Shown here: piece by piece, positions 25,115-33,633 of the stretch
How the letters are laid out: every line of letters starts with the position of its first letter
Position numbering within the stretch: the first letter of the stretch is position 1
From: DAISIK01 sp036822055
Lineage (GTDB): Bacteria > Verrucomicrobiota > Verrucomicrobiia > Opitutales > Puniceicoccaceae
Length of the DNA stretch: 64,000 bases
NCBI GenBank assembly: GCA_036822055.1
Contig: DAISIK010000009.1
Span: 1 to 64,000, forward strand
Direction of reading: 5' to 3'
Position numbers and translations under genes: made by a program
The notes under the pieces: model-generated
The model's database searches: none
What the model was told of the DNA's origin: nothing
The model's input: the letters and a program-made list of their open reading frames with translations, nothing else

Positions 25115-27313
25115 ATGAAGAGACCAGATTTTAGCAAAATAGCCTACCGTCCGGTGGTTACGGAGGAAACCCGGCAGGACTGGGAGGATCGTGTGGCGAG
25201 AGAAACGGGAAAGACGGTGGACCACTGGGTATCCGAGTCGCTCGAGCAGATTCCGATCCAGCCGCTCTACGGCGCAGAGGATTTGAGGGGGATGGAGCAC
25301 CTCGATTTTACGGCCGGGATTGCTCCCTTTCTCCGGGGACCCTACGCCCCGATGTATGTATTCAGACCGTGGACGGTGCGTCAGTACGCGGGGTTTTCGA
25401 CAGCGGAGGAATCGAATGCCTTTTACCGGAAGAATTTGGCGGCTGGCCAGACCGGGCTCTCGGTAGCCTTCGATTTGGCGACCCACCGGGGGTACGATAG
25501 CGATCATCCGCGAGTGGAAGGGGATGTGGGAAAGGCCGGGGTGGCGATTGATTCGATCCTCGATATGGAGCTGCTCTTTGACCGCATCCCGTTGGACAAG
25601 GTTTCGGTATCGATGACCATGAACGGGGCGGTGGTCCCGATCATGGCCTTTTTCATTCTGGCGGGGTTAGAGCAGGGGGTAAAGTTGGACCAGCTCTCGG
25701 GGACGATTCAGAATGATATTTTGAAGGAGTTCATGGTCCGAAACACCTACATTTATCCGCCCACCCCATCGATGAAGATCATTGGGGACATTTTCTCCTA
25801 CACCTCGGAGAAGATGCCGAAGTTTAACAGCATTTCAATTTCCGGTTACCACATGCAGGAGGCCGGGGCGACGGCGGACCTCGAAATGGGCTATACGCTG
25901 GCGGATGGTCTGGAGTATTTGCGAACTGGGGTGGAGGCTGGTTTGGCGGTGGATGCCTTCGCTCCCCGGCTGTCATTTTTCTGGGCAATCGGAAAAGACT
26001 TTTTCATGGAGATTGCGAAGATGCGGGCCGCTCGAATGCTCTGGGCCAAAATCGTGAATGGATTTGGGCCTCAGAATGCGAAGAGTCTGGCCCTGCGCAC
26101 CCATTCGCAGACCAGTGGTTGGTCGTTAACGGAGCAGGATCCATTTAACAATGTTGCGCGAACCTGTGTGGAAGCCCTGGCGGCGGCTTGTGGACACACC
26201 CAATCGTTGCACACCAATGCGCTGGATGAGGCGATAGCGCTGCCGACCGAGTTTTCGGCGCGAATTGCCCGGAATACGCAGCTCTTCCTTCAGGAGGAAA
26301 CGGGGATTTGCTCGGTGATCGATCCCTGGGGCGGCTCTTACTACGTGGAGAGCCTGACGCATGAACTGGCCCAACGGGCCTGGGCGCACATTGAAGAAGT
26401 GGAGGAGCTGGGAGGAATGACGAAGGCCATTGAGGAGGGGATTCCCAAACTGCGGATTGAGGAGGCGGCAGCCCGGCGGCAGGCGAAGATTGATTCCGGG
26501 GCGGAGACGATCGTGGGGCTTAACCGCTACCGGCTGGAGAAAGAGGACCCCCTCGAGATTCTTAATATTGATAACACGGCGGTCCGCGAGGGGCAGATCC
26601 GGCGGCTGGAGAAACTGAAGGCGGAGCGGGATGACCTGGCGACACGGGAGGCGCTCGGCGCGATCACCGAGGCGGCGGCAACGGGGAAGGGAAACCTGCT
26701 CGAGCTGGCAGTGGAGGCGGCGGGAAAGCGAGCCAGCCTGGGAGAAATCTCTGAGGCGATGGAGAAGGTTTTTGGCCGATATAAGGCACGCATTCGAACG
26801 GTTTCGGGCGTTTATGGAAAAGCTTACGGAGACGGGGAAACAATGAGAGCGATCGAGAAGAAGATTGCCCGGTTCGAGGACTTGGAGGGACGACGCCCCC
26901 GGGTGATGATTGCGAAGATGGGCCAGGATGGCCACGACCGAGGCGCCAAGGTGGTCGGCACGGGCTTTGCGGACCTCGGCTTCGACGTCGACATCGGGCC
27001 GCTCTTCCAGACCCCGGCGGAGACGGCCAAGCAAGCGGTAGAAAACGACGTCCATCTGGTGGCGATGAGTTCGCTGGCGGCTGGGCATAAGACACTGGCC
27101 CCGCAGTTGATCGAGGAGTTGGGCCGACTGGGGCGGCCCGACATTCTGGTGGCTTGTGGAGGGGTAATCCCGGCCCAGGATTATGCTTTCCTCTATGAAA
27201 AAGGGGTGGTGGCAATCTTTGGTCCAGGCACTCCGATTCCGACCTCGGCGGAGAAGGTGCTCGACCTTTTGATTGAGACGTTCGAGGAGCCAATTGATGG
27301 GTTGGAAGATTGA
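25115..27313 (+). CDS. mutB: Methylmalonyl-CoA mutase large (catalytic) subunit
   Basis: This 732-residue adenosylcobalamin enzyme isomerises succinyl-CoA and methylmalonyl-CoA. The ATG at 25115 gives the family N-terminus (DFSKIAYRP). Seen: FLRGPYAPMYVFRPWTVRQY with the CoA-contacting Tyr, AFDLATHRGYDSDHPRV, GAVVPIMAFF, IEKKIARFE, and the cobalamin domain with KMGQDGHDRGAKVV (His607 as lower cobalt ligand), MSSLAAGHK and ACGGVIPAQDY. All key elements are present. With the small subunit, epimerase and decarboxylase it completes the succinyl-CoA to propionyl-CoA route. The usual GTPase chaperone gene (meaB/argK) is not next to it or elsewhere in the window. Confidence 0.97.
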   Translation: MKRPDFSKIAYRPVVTEETRQDWEDRVARETGKTVDHWVSESLEQIPIQPLYGAEDLRGMEHLDFTAGIAPFLRGPYAPMYVFRPWTVRQYAGFSTAEESNAFYRKNLAAGQTGLSVAFDLATHRGYDSDHPRVEGDVGKAGVAIDSILDMELLFDRIPLDKVSVSMTMNGAVVPIMAFFILAGLEQGVKLDQLSGTIQNDILKEFMVRNTYIYPPTPSMKIIGDIFSYTSEKMPKFNSISISGYHMQEAGATADLEMGYTLADGLEYLRTGVEAGLAVDAFAPRLSFFWAIGKDFFMEIAKMRAARMLWAKIVNGFGPQNAKSLALRTHSQTSGWSLTEQDPFNNVARTCVEALAAACGHTQSLHTNALDEAIALPTEFSARIARNTQLFLQEETGICSVIDPWGGSYYVESLTHELAQRAWAHIEEVEELGGMTKAIEEGIPKLRIEEAAARRQAKIDSGAETIVGLNRYRLEKEDPLEILNIDNTAVREGQIRRLEKLKAERDDLATREALGAITEAAATGKGNLLELAVEAAGKRASLGEISEAMEKVFGRYKARIRTVSGVYGKAYGDGETMRAIEKKIARFEDLEGRRPRVMIAKMGQDGHDRGAKVVGTGFADLGFDVDIGPLFQTPAETAKQAVENDVHLVAMSSLAAGHKTLAPQLIEELGRLGRPDILVACGGVIPAQDYAFLYEKGVVAIFGPGTPIPTSAEKVLDLLIETFEEPIDGLED

Positions 27314-27346
27314 CGGACGGGGAGGCGACCGGCTTATCGTCGCGGG

Positions 27347-28345
27347 GTGAGTTTGGTTTATTTTTCATCGGACCGGATCGGGCTGCCGGTTCTCGAATGG
27401 TTGGCGAAAAACACTGAGCCGGGCCGGCTTTTGGTGGTTACGGCACCCGATGCGAGGGTTGGCCGGGGCAAGCAATGGCAGGGGAATCCGATCAAAGTGG
27501 CTGCCGAGGCGATGGGCGTAGCGGTCCTGCAGCCGAGGGAGCCGAACGAGGAGCTGATTCCGGTTATTGAAGAGATGGGGGCGACCCGCGGATTTGTCTT
27601 TGCCTACGGGCATTTGTTAAAAGCCGGACTGCTGAAGTGTTTTCGGGGAAATCTCCTCAATTTTCACGGTTCGATCTTGCCAAAGTACCGGGGAGCCTCG
27701 CCGGTGGAGACTGCAATCGTGGCTGGTGATCTGGAGACGGGCGTGAGCCTGATGCAGGTGGTGAGGAGGATGGATGCTGGACCGGTGGCAGCGGTGGAGA
27801 GGGTGGGTATAGGACCGCGAACCACCGGTCCGGGGCTTCGAGAGGAGTTGGCAGAGGCAGCGGTGCGTTGCCTGGAGCGTACCTGGGCATCATTTCTTGC
27901 CGGGAGGCTGAGCTTTGTAGCGCAGGACGAGGGGCGGGCGAGTTACGTGCGGCGGCTGACGAAGGAGGATGGGGCGCTCGATTTTCGACTTGGCGCGGCT
28001 GAGCTGGAGCGAAGGGTGCGGGCATTCCAGGGGTGGCCGGGGAGCTGGTTTGAAGTCGAACGAGGGTCCGCTGGCGAGGTTGAGCGATGGAGAACGGATG
28101 CAGTGGCGGTTGGGCCGCAAGGGAGCTTTGGGAAGGTGGGAGCGGTGACGGGTAGATCGGAGAATGGTCTGATGGTCCAGGCTGGTGATGGTCTCCTCCT
28201 CATTGAGCGGCTGCAGCGGCCGGGTGGGAAAATGATGGACGCCGGGAGTTTTTTGCGAGGAATGGCGCTGGCCGAGGGCATGCCCTTGCTGGCACCGGCG
28301 GGAGAGCCCCTGGTGCGCTACCCGACCGGTGAGGCGTGGGGGTAA
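27347..28345 (+). CDS. fmt: Methionyl-tRNA formyltransferase
   Basis: This 332-residue enzyme formylates initiator Met-tRNA. It starts at GTG 27347. Residues 1-180 form the formyltransferase fold with the folate-binding signature FHGSILPKYRGASPVETAI (Asn is in NFHGS, catalytic His follows) and the Asp in MDAGPV. The C-terminal tRNA-binding domain begins near residue 205 (LTKEDGALDF, RRVRAFQGWPGSWF). It follows the mutase gene by 33 bases, an unusual neighbour, and may simply ride on that transcript. No def or rsmB gene is adjacent. Confidence 0.95.
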   Translation: MSLVYFSSDRIGLPVLEWLAKNTEPGRLLVVTAPDARVGRGKQWQGNPIKVAAEAMGVAVLQPREPNEELIPVIEEMGATRGFVFAYGHLLKAGLLKCFRGNLLNFHGSILPKYRGASPVETAIVAGDLETGVSLMQVVRRMDAGPVAAVERVGIGPRTTGPGLREELAEAAVRCLERTWASFLAGRLSFVAQDEGRASYVRRLTKEDGALDFRLGAAELERRVRAFQGWPGSWFEVERGSAGEVERWRTDAVAVGPQGSFGKVGAVTGRSENGLMVQAGDGLLLIERLQRPGGKMMDAGSFLRGMALAEGMPLLAPAGEPLVRYPTGEAWG

Positions 28346-28378
28346 CGGGCGGGAGTTCTCTGGTGGCCTGTGGTCGGC

Positions 28379-30094
28379 TTAGCGTTTGGCGAGGGGTAAC
28401 CAAAAAGTGAATACCGAGCCGGAGGCGTCGGACTGAACGAGGCGGATCTCGCCCCGGTGACCCCGAAGAATGCTTTTGACGATGGCCAGCCCGAGCCCGT
28501 TTCCGCTCTCGCGGCTGGTGAGGAAGGAGTCGAAAATGCGGGGTTGAAGCTCTGGGGGGATTCCTATGCCGGTGTCTCTAATCGTGATGTGGACCCGTTT
28601 CTCCTTTGAATCGAGGCGGGTTTCGATGCTGAGGGTTCCAGATCCCTGGATGGCCTCGACGGCGTTGAGGATGAGGTTGAGGAGAACTTGTTGGATCTGG
28701 CCCCGGTTGCCGCAGATGACGGCGGGGTTCGGGGATGGATGATAGTCGAGGTGGATGCGGTTCTGGAAGAGCTTGATTCGGACGAGCTGGAGGGTTTCGG
28801 TGATGATGGAGTCGAGATCCTGGTTGCTGAATTGACCCGAGGTAGAACGTCCGTAGGTGAGAAACCGGGTGGCGATTTCCTCGAGCTGGTCCAGCTTTTC
28901 GCGGATAACCCGGAGATCCTCGTTGCGCATATCGTTGGGAGGGAGGTCCAGTTTTAGCGAGTTAAAGAGGAGTTTGATGACGGTGAGCGGGCTGCGAATC
29001 TCGTGGGCGAGTTCGGAGGAGAGTTGCCCGAGGGTGGTCAGCTTATCGTTGCGACGGAGGGTTTCCTCGGACTCAAAAATACGAGAGTAAAGGCGGCTAT
29101 TCTCGATGGCGACGGCGCCGAGACTGGCGAGGGCAGTGAAAACCTGTTTTTCGTCGTTGTTAAAGCGGTGGGGGCGGCAGGTGTAGGCATTGAGAATGCC
29201 AATGACCTCCTTTTCATAGACGATGGGAGTAGCGAGCATCGAGGTGAGACCCATTTGCTGGGAGAGCTTAACAAAGTGATGTTCCTCGGTGCGGCGAAGG
29301 TCGAAAACCTCGACCTGTTTGCGACGGCGGATCCCGGCCCCGATGGAGCTGTGGTCGATGTGGAGTTCCTCGCTGTAATCGAGCTTACCAGAGGCGTCGA
29401 AGAGGGAATGGAGGTTGAGGACATTTTCGTCGTCGCCCACCGTGAAGAGGGCGGTGAGGTCGCATTCGAGAAGGTTGCGGGCCTCCTCGGCAATGCCATC
29501 AAGCACGTTACCGATCTCTTTGCGCGAGACCACTTTCTGACCTATTTTGACGAGGGTTTCGAGTTGGCGGGCTCTATTGCGGAGCTTGTTGACGGACCAG
29601 ATTTGGACGATCACCCGGCTCGCTTCGCGGGTGAGAAGGGTGAGGACCTTCAGGTCACTCTTGGAAAAAGCCTCTGGGCGGTCGCTATCGACGTTGAGGA
29701 CGCCAATGATGGTCCCCGAGTCCTCGAGGGGGACGGCGATCTCTGAGCGCACGTCGGGACGGACCTGAACGTAGCGCGGTTCCTCCTCGACGCGGTCCAC
29801 CACGAGCGGTTTGCCGTGAAGGGCAACCCAGCCGGTTATCCCCTCGCCGAGATGGAGGCTGACTGGTTTATCGGTTGCCGGGAGACCACTGGAAGCCTCG
29901 ATGACGAGGCGTTTGGTCTCGGCATCGATCAGGGCGATGGAGGCACTTGACCCGTCGAGGAGGGAGACGACGGTGTCGAGGATCAAGGAGAGGGCGACCT
30001 GGGAGTCTTCTGTTTTTCCGACGAGGCTACTGATAACGTAGAGCGAGTCGATCAGGCTGGATTCATTTGGGGTGGGATGGAGGGCAGATGGCAT
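28379..30094 (-). CDS. Soluble sensor histidine kinase with two GAF domains
   Basis: This 571-residue protein has no membrane segment. Residues 28-165 form a first GAF domain (LGEGITGWVALHGKPLVV, SEIAVPLEDSGTIIGVLNV) and residues 195-335 a second (ATPIVYEKEVIGILNAY). A short coiled linker leads to the kinase core: H-box LSSELAHEIRSPLTVIKLLF with His364, N-box LLNLILNAVEAI, G1 DTGIGIPPE and G2 GNGLGLAIVKS. The N-box type places it near NtrB/PAS-GAF kinases that often pair with sigma-54 response regulators, but no response regulator is adjacent. Ligands of the GAF domains cannot be read from sequence. Confidence 0.92.
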   Translation of the reverse strand: MPSALHPTPNESSLIDSLYVISSLVGKTEDSQVALSLILDTVVSLLDGSSASIALIDAETKRLVIEASSGLPATDKPVSLHLGEGITGWVALHGKPLVVDRVEEEPRYVQVRPDVRSEIAVPLEDSGTIIGVLNVDSDRPEAFSKSDLKVLTLLTREASRVIVQIWSVNKLRNRARQLETLVKIGQKVVSRKEIGNVLDGIAEEARNLLECDLTALFTVGDDENVLNLHSLFDASGKLDYSEELHIDHSSIGAGIRRRKQVEVFDLRRTEEHHFVKLSQQMGLTSMLATPIVYEKEVIGILNAYTCRPHRFNNDEKQVFTALASLGAVAIENSRLYSRIFESEETLRRNDKLTTLGQLSSELAHEIRSPLTVIKLLFNSLKLDLPPNDMRNEDLRVIREKLDQLEEIATRFLTYGRSTSGQFSNQDLDSIITETLQLVRIKLFQNRIHLDYHPSPNPAVICGNRGQIQQVLLNLILNAVEAIQGSGTLSIETRLDSKEKRVHITIRDTGIGIPPELQPRIFDSFLTSRESGNGLGLAIVKSILRGHRGEIRLVQSDASGSVFTFWLPLAKR

Positions 30095-30175
30095 GGAGGT
30101 TGGGAAAGAATGGTTTGGGAATTGGTCGAAGTCGCTGCAAGATTTGCACCAGATTGCAGGGGCTGGAGTGGGTCG

Positions 30176-31318
30176 TTATCTTTGGTCGATACGGCGGAAG
30201 AGATAGATCCCGGCGAGGCCAAAGCAAAGGTTGGGAAGGTGGACGAGGAGGTGGGGATAGAAGGAGGGAGATTTCTCGAACCAACCAGAGATAGCAGTGG
30301 TAAAAAAGTAGAGAAGGGAGAGGATGAGGGCGATGGCGATATTGGTGTAGGATTCCTTCCGGCCGACCCGAATGCCGAGGGGAATGGCCACGAGGGAGAG
30401 GGTCAGGGTGGAGAGGGACATAGCGATGTTGCTGTGGATTTGGTAGAGAACGCGGGAGCGTTCGATCTGGCGTTGGGCGGGGGGGAGGTCGGAAGCCTCG
30501 GAGTCGAGGCGTTTGAGCAGATCGAGGAGGGCTGGGAGGCCCAGGTGCTGGAGCCTCTGCTGCTTGCCTGAGGAACCGAGGATCTTGTCCAGAGAGAGGC
30601 TCAGGGCGTAGCTACCGGTGGTGAGGCGAATGACATCGGGATGGGCGAGCTGGTGGGGTTGGGGAGCGAACCGCCGTTCTCCGATGCCCCTCTCCAGATC
30701 GATGACGAGCATTTGGGAGGCTTCATCATAATGGATGGTGCCGCGGTCGGCTTGTATGAAATACTGCGGGAATCCATTGGGTCCGATTTCCCAGATCCAG
30801 AATCCTCTAACGGTCTGCTCTTCGACGGAATGGGTGTAGATGATGAAGCCGGGAAACTCGCGAACCATTTCTCCCGGTCTGATGAAGGCGACGGGGTTTT
30901 CCCGGACGACGTTACGAATGGTGGATTTGTAGAGTGAACGGTTCTCGGGAGCAAAGTAGAGGTTAAAGGCGGCACTGCCGATACTGGCGAGGGTGGCGAA
31001 GGCAAGGATAGGGACGGTGATCTGGAAGAGACTCATCCCGGAGGCCCGCATGGCGGTGATTTCATGGTTGCCGGAGAGTCTGCCAAGGGTGATGAGGATC
31101 CCGGTGACGGTTCCGAGGGGGAGAGCGTATGCGAGAACGAAGGGTATGAGAAGGAGAAGTAAATTGAGGAAGGCCCCGAGGGGGATGCGGCCGGAGGTAA
31201 AGAGTGAGAGGGCATCGCGCAGGGCATTGCCGGTGAGGAAAACGAGTAGAAAAAACCCGATTGAGGCGAGGGCTCCGATGGCAATCTCAATGGTGACGTA
31301 GCGACGGATGAGGATCAC
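30176..31318 (-). CDS. LptF/LptG-family lipopolysaccharide export permease
   Basis: This 380-residue YjgP/YjgQ-family inner-membrane permease starts at GTG 31318. LptF and LptG form the channel of the ABC machine that extracts lipopolysaccharide from the inner membrane. Three helices lie at the N-terminus (about 10-30, 48-80 and 95-118) and three at the C-terminus (about 295-365), with a beta-jellyroll-like periplasmic domain between. The family stretch ALPLGTVTGILITLGRLSGNHEITAMRASG is present and begins near residue 65. I cannot tell F from G. The partner is not in the window. Confidence 0.9.
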   Translation of the reverse strand: MILIRRYVTIEIAIGALASIGFFLLVFLTGNALRDALSLFTSGRIPLGAFLNLLLLLIPFVLAYALPLGTVTGILITLGRLSGNHEITAMRASGMSLFQITVPILAFATLASIGSAAFNLYFAPENRSLYKSTIRNVVRENPVAFIRPGEMVREFPGFIIYTHSVEEQTVRGFWIWEIGPNGFPQYFIQADRGTIHYDEASQMLVIDLERGIGERRFAPQPHQLAHPDVIRLTTGSYALSLSLDKILGSSGKQQRLQHLGLPALLDLLKRLDSEASDLPPAQRQIERSRVLYQIHSNIAMSLSTLTLSLVAIPLGIRVGRKESYTNIAIALILSLLYFFTTAISGWFEKSPSFYPHLLVHLPNLCFGLAGIYLFRRIDQR

Positions 31319-31405
31319 AGGGTTTCAATCAATGAAAATTGAGGGGTGAGGGGAAACGTATTTTTTCTTTCGACAGGTTGGAGCGACCGGGGTAGTGGCA
31401 TTCAG

Positions 31406-31984
31406 ATGTCTTTATCAGTTGAGGAAAGCGAGATGGCGCTTCGACACTTCCGGGAATCCGGGGCGCTGTTGGAGGGGCACTTTGTTTTGAGGTCGGGCCG
31501 GCACAGTGGTCATTTCTTCCAGTGCGCTCAGGTTTGCCAGTACTTGGAGAGGATCAGCGAACTGGCCTCTCTGATTGTTCGAGAGACCAGTGAATGGAAC
31601 TTTGAGACGGTGCTCTCCCCTGCGATGGGAGGTTTGGTGATCGGGCAGGAAGTAGCTCGGCAGGCTAAGGCCCGTTTTATTTTTGCGGAAAAAGTCGAAG
31701 ATCGGCTGGAGCTGAGGCGGAATTTCAGAATCGGAAAAGGTGAGCGGGTCCTCGTGGTGGAGGATGTGATAACCCGGGGAGGGCGGGTGGATGAGGCTCT
31801 GGCGATTCTGGAAGCGACGGAGGCGAAACCGGCCGGGGTGGCGGTGATGGTTGACCGAAGTGATGGAGCGGTGGATTTCGGGGTGCCGCTTTTCTCGCTC
31901 GTAAGGTTGAGTTTTCCGACCTTTGAGGCAGGTCAAGTGCCAGCATCAATTGCGGTCATTCCGCCGACCAAGCCGGGAAGCTGA
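31406..31984 (+). CDS. pyrE: Orotate phosphoribosyltransferase
   Basis: This 192-residue enzyme joins orotate with PRPP to give orotidine monophosphate in pyrimidine synthesis. The start at ATG 31406 gives the family N-terminus (GALLEGHFVLRSGRHSGHFF). The PRPP-binding loop is VLVVEDVITRGG near residues 112-123, preceded by the Lys-containing FAEKVEDRLELRR segment. An upstream in-frame start at 31346 would add 20 unconserved residues. It is divergent from the LptF/G gene. Confidence 0.95.
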   Translation: MSLSVEESEMALRHFRESGALLEGHFVLRSGRHSGHFFQCAQVCQYLERISELASLIVRETSEWNFETVLSPAMGGLVIGQEVARQAKARFIFAEKVEDRLELRRNFRIGKGERVLVVEDVITRGGRVDEALAILEATEAKPAGVAVMVDRSDGAVDFGVPLFSLVRLSFPTFEAGQVPASIAVIPPTKPGS

Positions 31985-32065
31985 GGTATTTTTCGGGAAA
32001 ATCCCGCGTGGGAAACGATGCCTTTTTCTTGCCCAAGAGGGAAGAGCTGAATTCAAACACGATAT

Positions 32066-33301
32066 ATGCAATTGTCTCGGCTTGTAATCACCGGAGTGGG
32101 TCTGACTTCGCCAAACGGGAATTCGCTCACCGAATATCGGGAGAATCTCTTGGCTGGGCGGGCGAGGATCGGAATGATCGACCTCCGTTACATGGGACCA
32201 ACTCCGGCTGGAATCTGCGATTTTGATCCCTTGCTCTACCAGAAGAAGAAGGATTTGCGGGTGGGGACGAGGGCTGGAAGCGTCGCGATTTATTGCGCCA
32301 ATCAGGCATTGGAAGATGGAGGCTTGAAGATGGAAGCCCTCAATCCGCGGCGAGTCGGGGTGTATGTCGGAATCACCGAGCATGGGAATGTTGAAACGGA
32401 AAACGAGGTCTACAACATCTCGAGATTCGACTACGAAACCAAGTTCTGGTCCCACCACCACAATCCCAGAACGGTGGCCAATAACCCAGCGGGGGAGATC
32501 ACGGTAAACCTGGGCATCACTGGGCCGCACTATACCATTGGGGCGGCCTGTGCGGCGGGTAACGCCGGGTTGATCCAGGGTTGCCAGATGCTTCAGCTAG
32601 GGGAAGTGGATTTGGCGATCGCCGGTGGGGTAAGCGAAAGTATCCGGAGTTTTGGGATCTTTGCCGGTTTTCGAAGCCAGGGGGCCCTCGCGCATCGCGA
32701 GAATCCCAACGAGGCGAGCCGTCCTTTCGATCGGGCTCGGAACGGAATCGTGGTGAGTGAAGGTGGCGGTCTCTTCCTCCTTGAGCGGCTCGAGACGGCC
32801 CTTGACCGCGGGGCGAGGATTTACGGCGAGATTACGGGTTACGCGATCAATTCTGATGCCAAGGACTTCGTTTTGCCCCTGCCGGAGAGGCAGGCCGAGT
32901 GCATGCAGGAGTGCCTGAATCGGGCCGGGATGGTGGCCGAGGACATCGACATCGTCAGCACCCACGCGACGGCCACCCCCCAGGGAGACGCCCAGGAGTG
33001 CGAGGCGGTGCGGGCGGTTTTTGGCCAATCCAAGAAGACCCGGATCAACAACACCAAGAGCTATATTGGGCACACGATGGGGGCGGCGGGAGCTCTTGAG
33101 CTAGCGGGGAATCTTCCCTCCTTCGAGGATGGGATGGTTCACCCGACGATTAACGTCAGTGACCTGGATCCCCTCTGTGACCTCCCGGGTCTCGTTTTGA
33201 ACAAAGCGGTTGACGCAGGGCAGGTGGATGCCATCTTAAATAATTCTTTCGGGATGCTCGGGATTAACTCGGCTCTCATTGTTAAACGCTTTCAGGAATG
33301 A
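32066..33301 (+). CDS. Beta-ketoacyl-[acyl-carrier-protein] synthase, FabF-like
   Basis: This 411-residue condensing enzyme extends an acyl chain carried on ACP. The Cys-His-His triad is complete: Cys162 in GAACAAGN, His300 in STHATATPQGD and His336 in NNTKSYIGHTMGAAG (with the conserved Lys331). The fold runs full length, from VITGVGLTSP to the C-terminal NNSFGMLGINSALI. It overlaps the ACP gene by four bases (ATGA). Because the set lacks a malonyl transferase, reductases and dehydratase, it is more likely a specialised chain-making set than housekeeping fatty-acid synthesis. Confidence 0.92.
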   Translation: MQLSRLVITGVGLTSPNGNSLTEYRENLLAGRARIGMIDLRYMGPTPAGICDFDPLLYQKKKDLRVGTRAGSVAIYCANQALEDGGLKMEALNPRRVGVYVGITEHGNVETENEVYNISRFDYETKFWSHHHNPRTVANNPAGEITVNLGITGPHYTIGAACAAGNAGLIQGCQMLQLGEVDLAIAGGVSESIRSFGIFAGFRSQGALAHRENPNEASRPFDRARNGIVVSEGGGLFLLERLETALDRGARIYGEITGYAINSDAKDFVLPLPERQAECMQECLNRAGMVAEDIDIVSTHATATPQGDAQECEAVRAVFGQSKKTRINNTKSYIGHTMGAAGALELAGNLPSFEDGMVHPTINVSDLDPLCDLPGLVLNKAVDAGQVDAILNNSFGMLGINSALIVKRFQE

Positions 33302-33561
33302 CCGAAGACCAGGTAAAACAAATCGTTCTCGACATCATCGCGGAAATCGCGCCAGACGAGGACCTCAGTGACGTAAAGCCCGAGGTGCGACTGCGCGACC
33401 AGCTCGAACTGGACTCAATGGACTTTCTCGATATCGTGATGGAGTTGCGCAAGCAGCATGGAATCGAGGTTCCCGAGGAGGATTATCCGAAGCTGGCCTC
33501 CCTCGATAGCTGTGGGGAATACCTGACTCCGAAGTTTGCCGCCAAAGGTGTGGCGATCTAA
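33298..33561 (+). CDS. Acyl carrier protein
   Basis: This 87-residue four-helix carrier has the phosphopantetheine-attachment motif LELDSMDFLDIV (Ser40). It is acidic, as expected. It overlaps the ketosynthase stop codon, so the two are translationally coupled and presumably partners. The sequence DSMDF differs from the DSLDTVE-type motif typical of the housekeeping AcpP, which fits a dedicated carrier. Confidence 0.9.
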   Translation: MTEDQVKQIVLDIIAEIAPDEDLSDVKPEVRLRDQLELDSMDFLDIVMELRKQHGIEVPEEDYPKLASLDSCGEYLTPKFAAKGVAI

Positions 33562-33633
33562 AAAGTCGATCCCCGTATCCCCATGGGGACTTGGCTCCTG
33601 CTGGCTGACGGAGGCAACCTCTGTTTTTGATTG

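Noticed and set aside
31994..32006. Hairpin CGGGA-AAA-TCCCG after pyrE
   Set aside because: Short stem with no T tract on the plus strand; not convincing as a terminator.
33578..33589. Palindrome TCCCCATGGGGA between ACP and flavoprotein genes
   Set aside because: A 12-base palindrome without loop or T tract; likely chance in a GC-rich gap.
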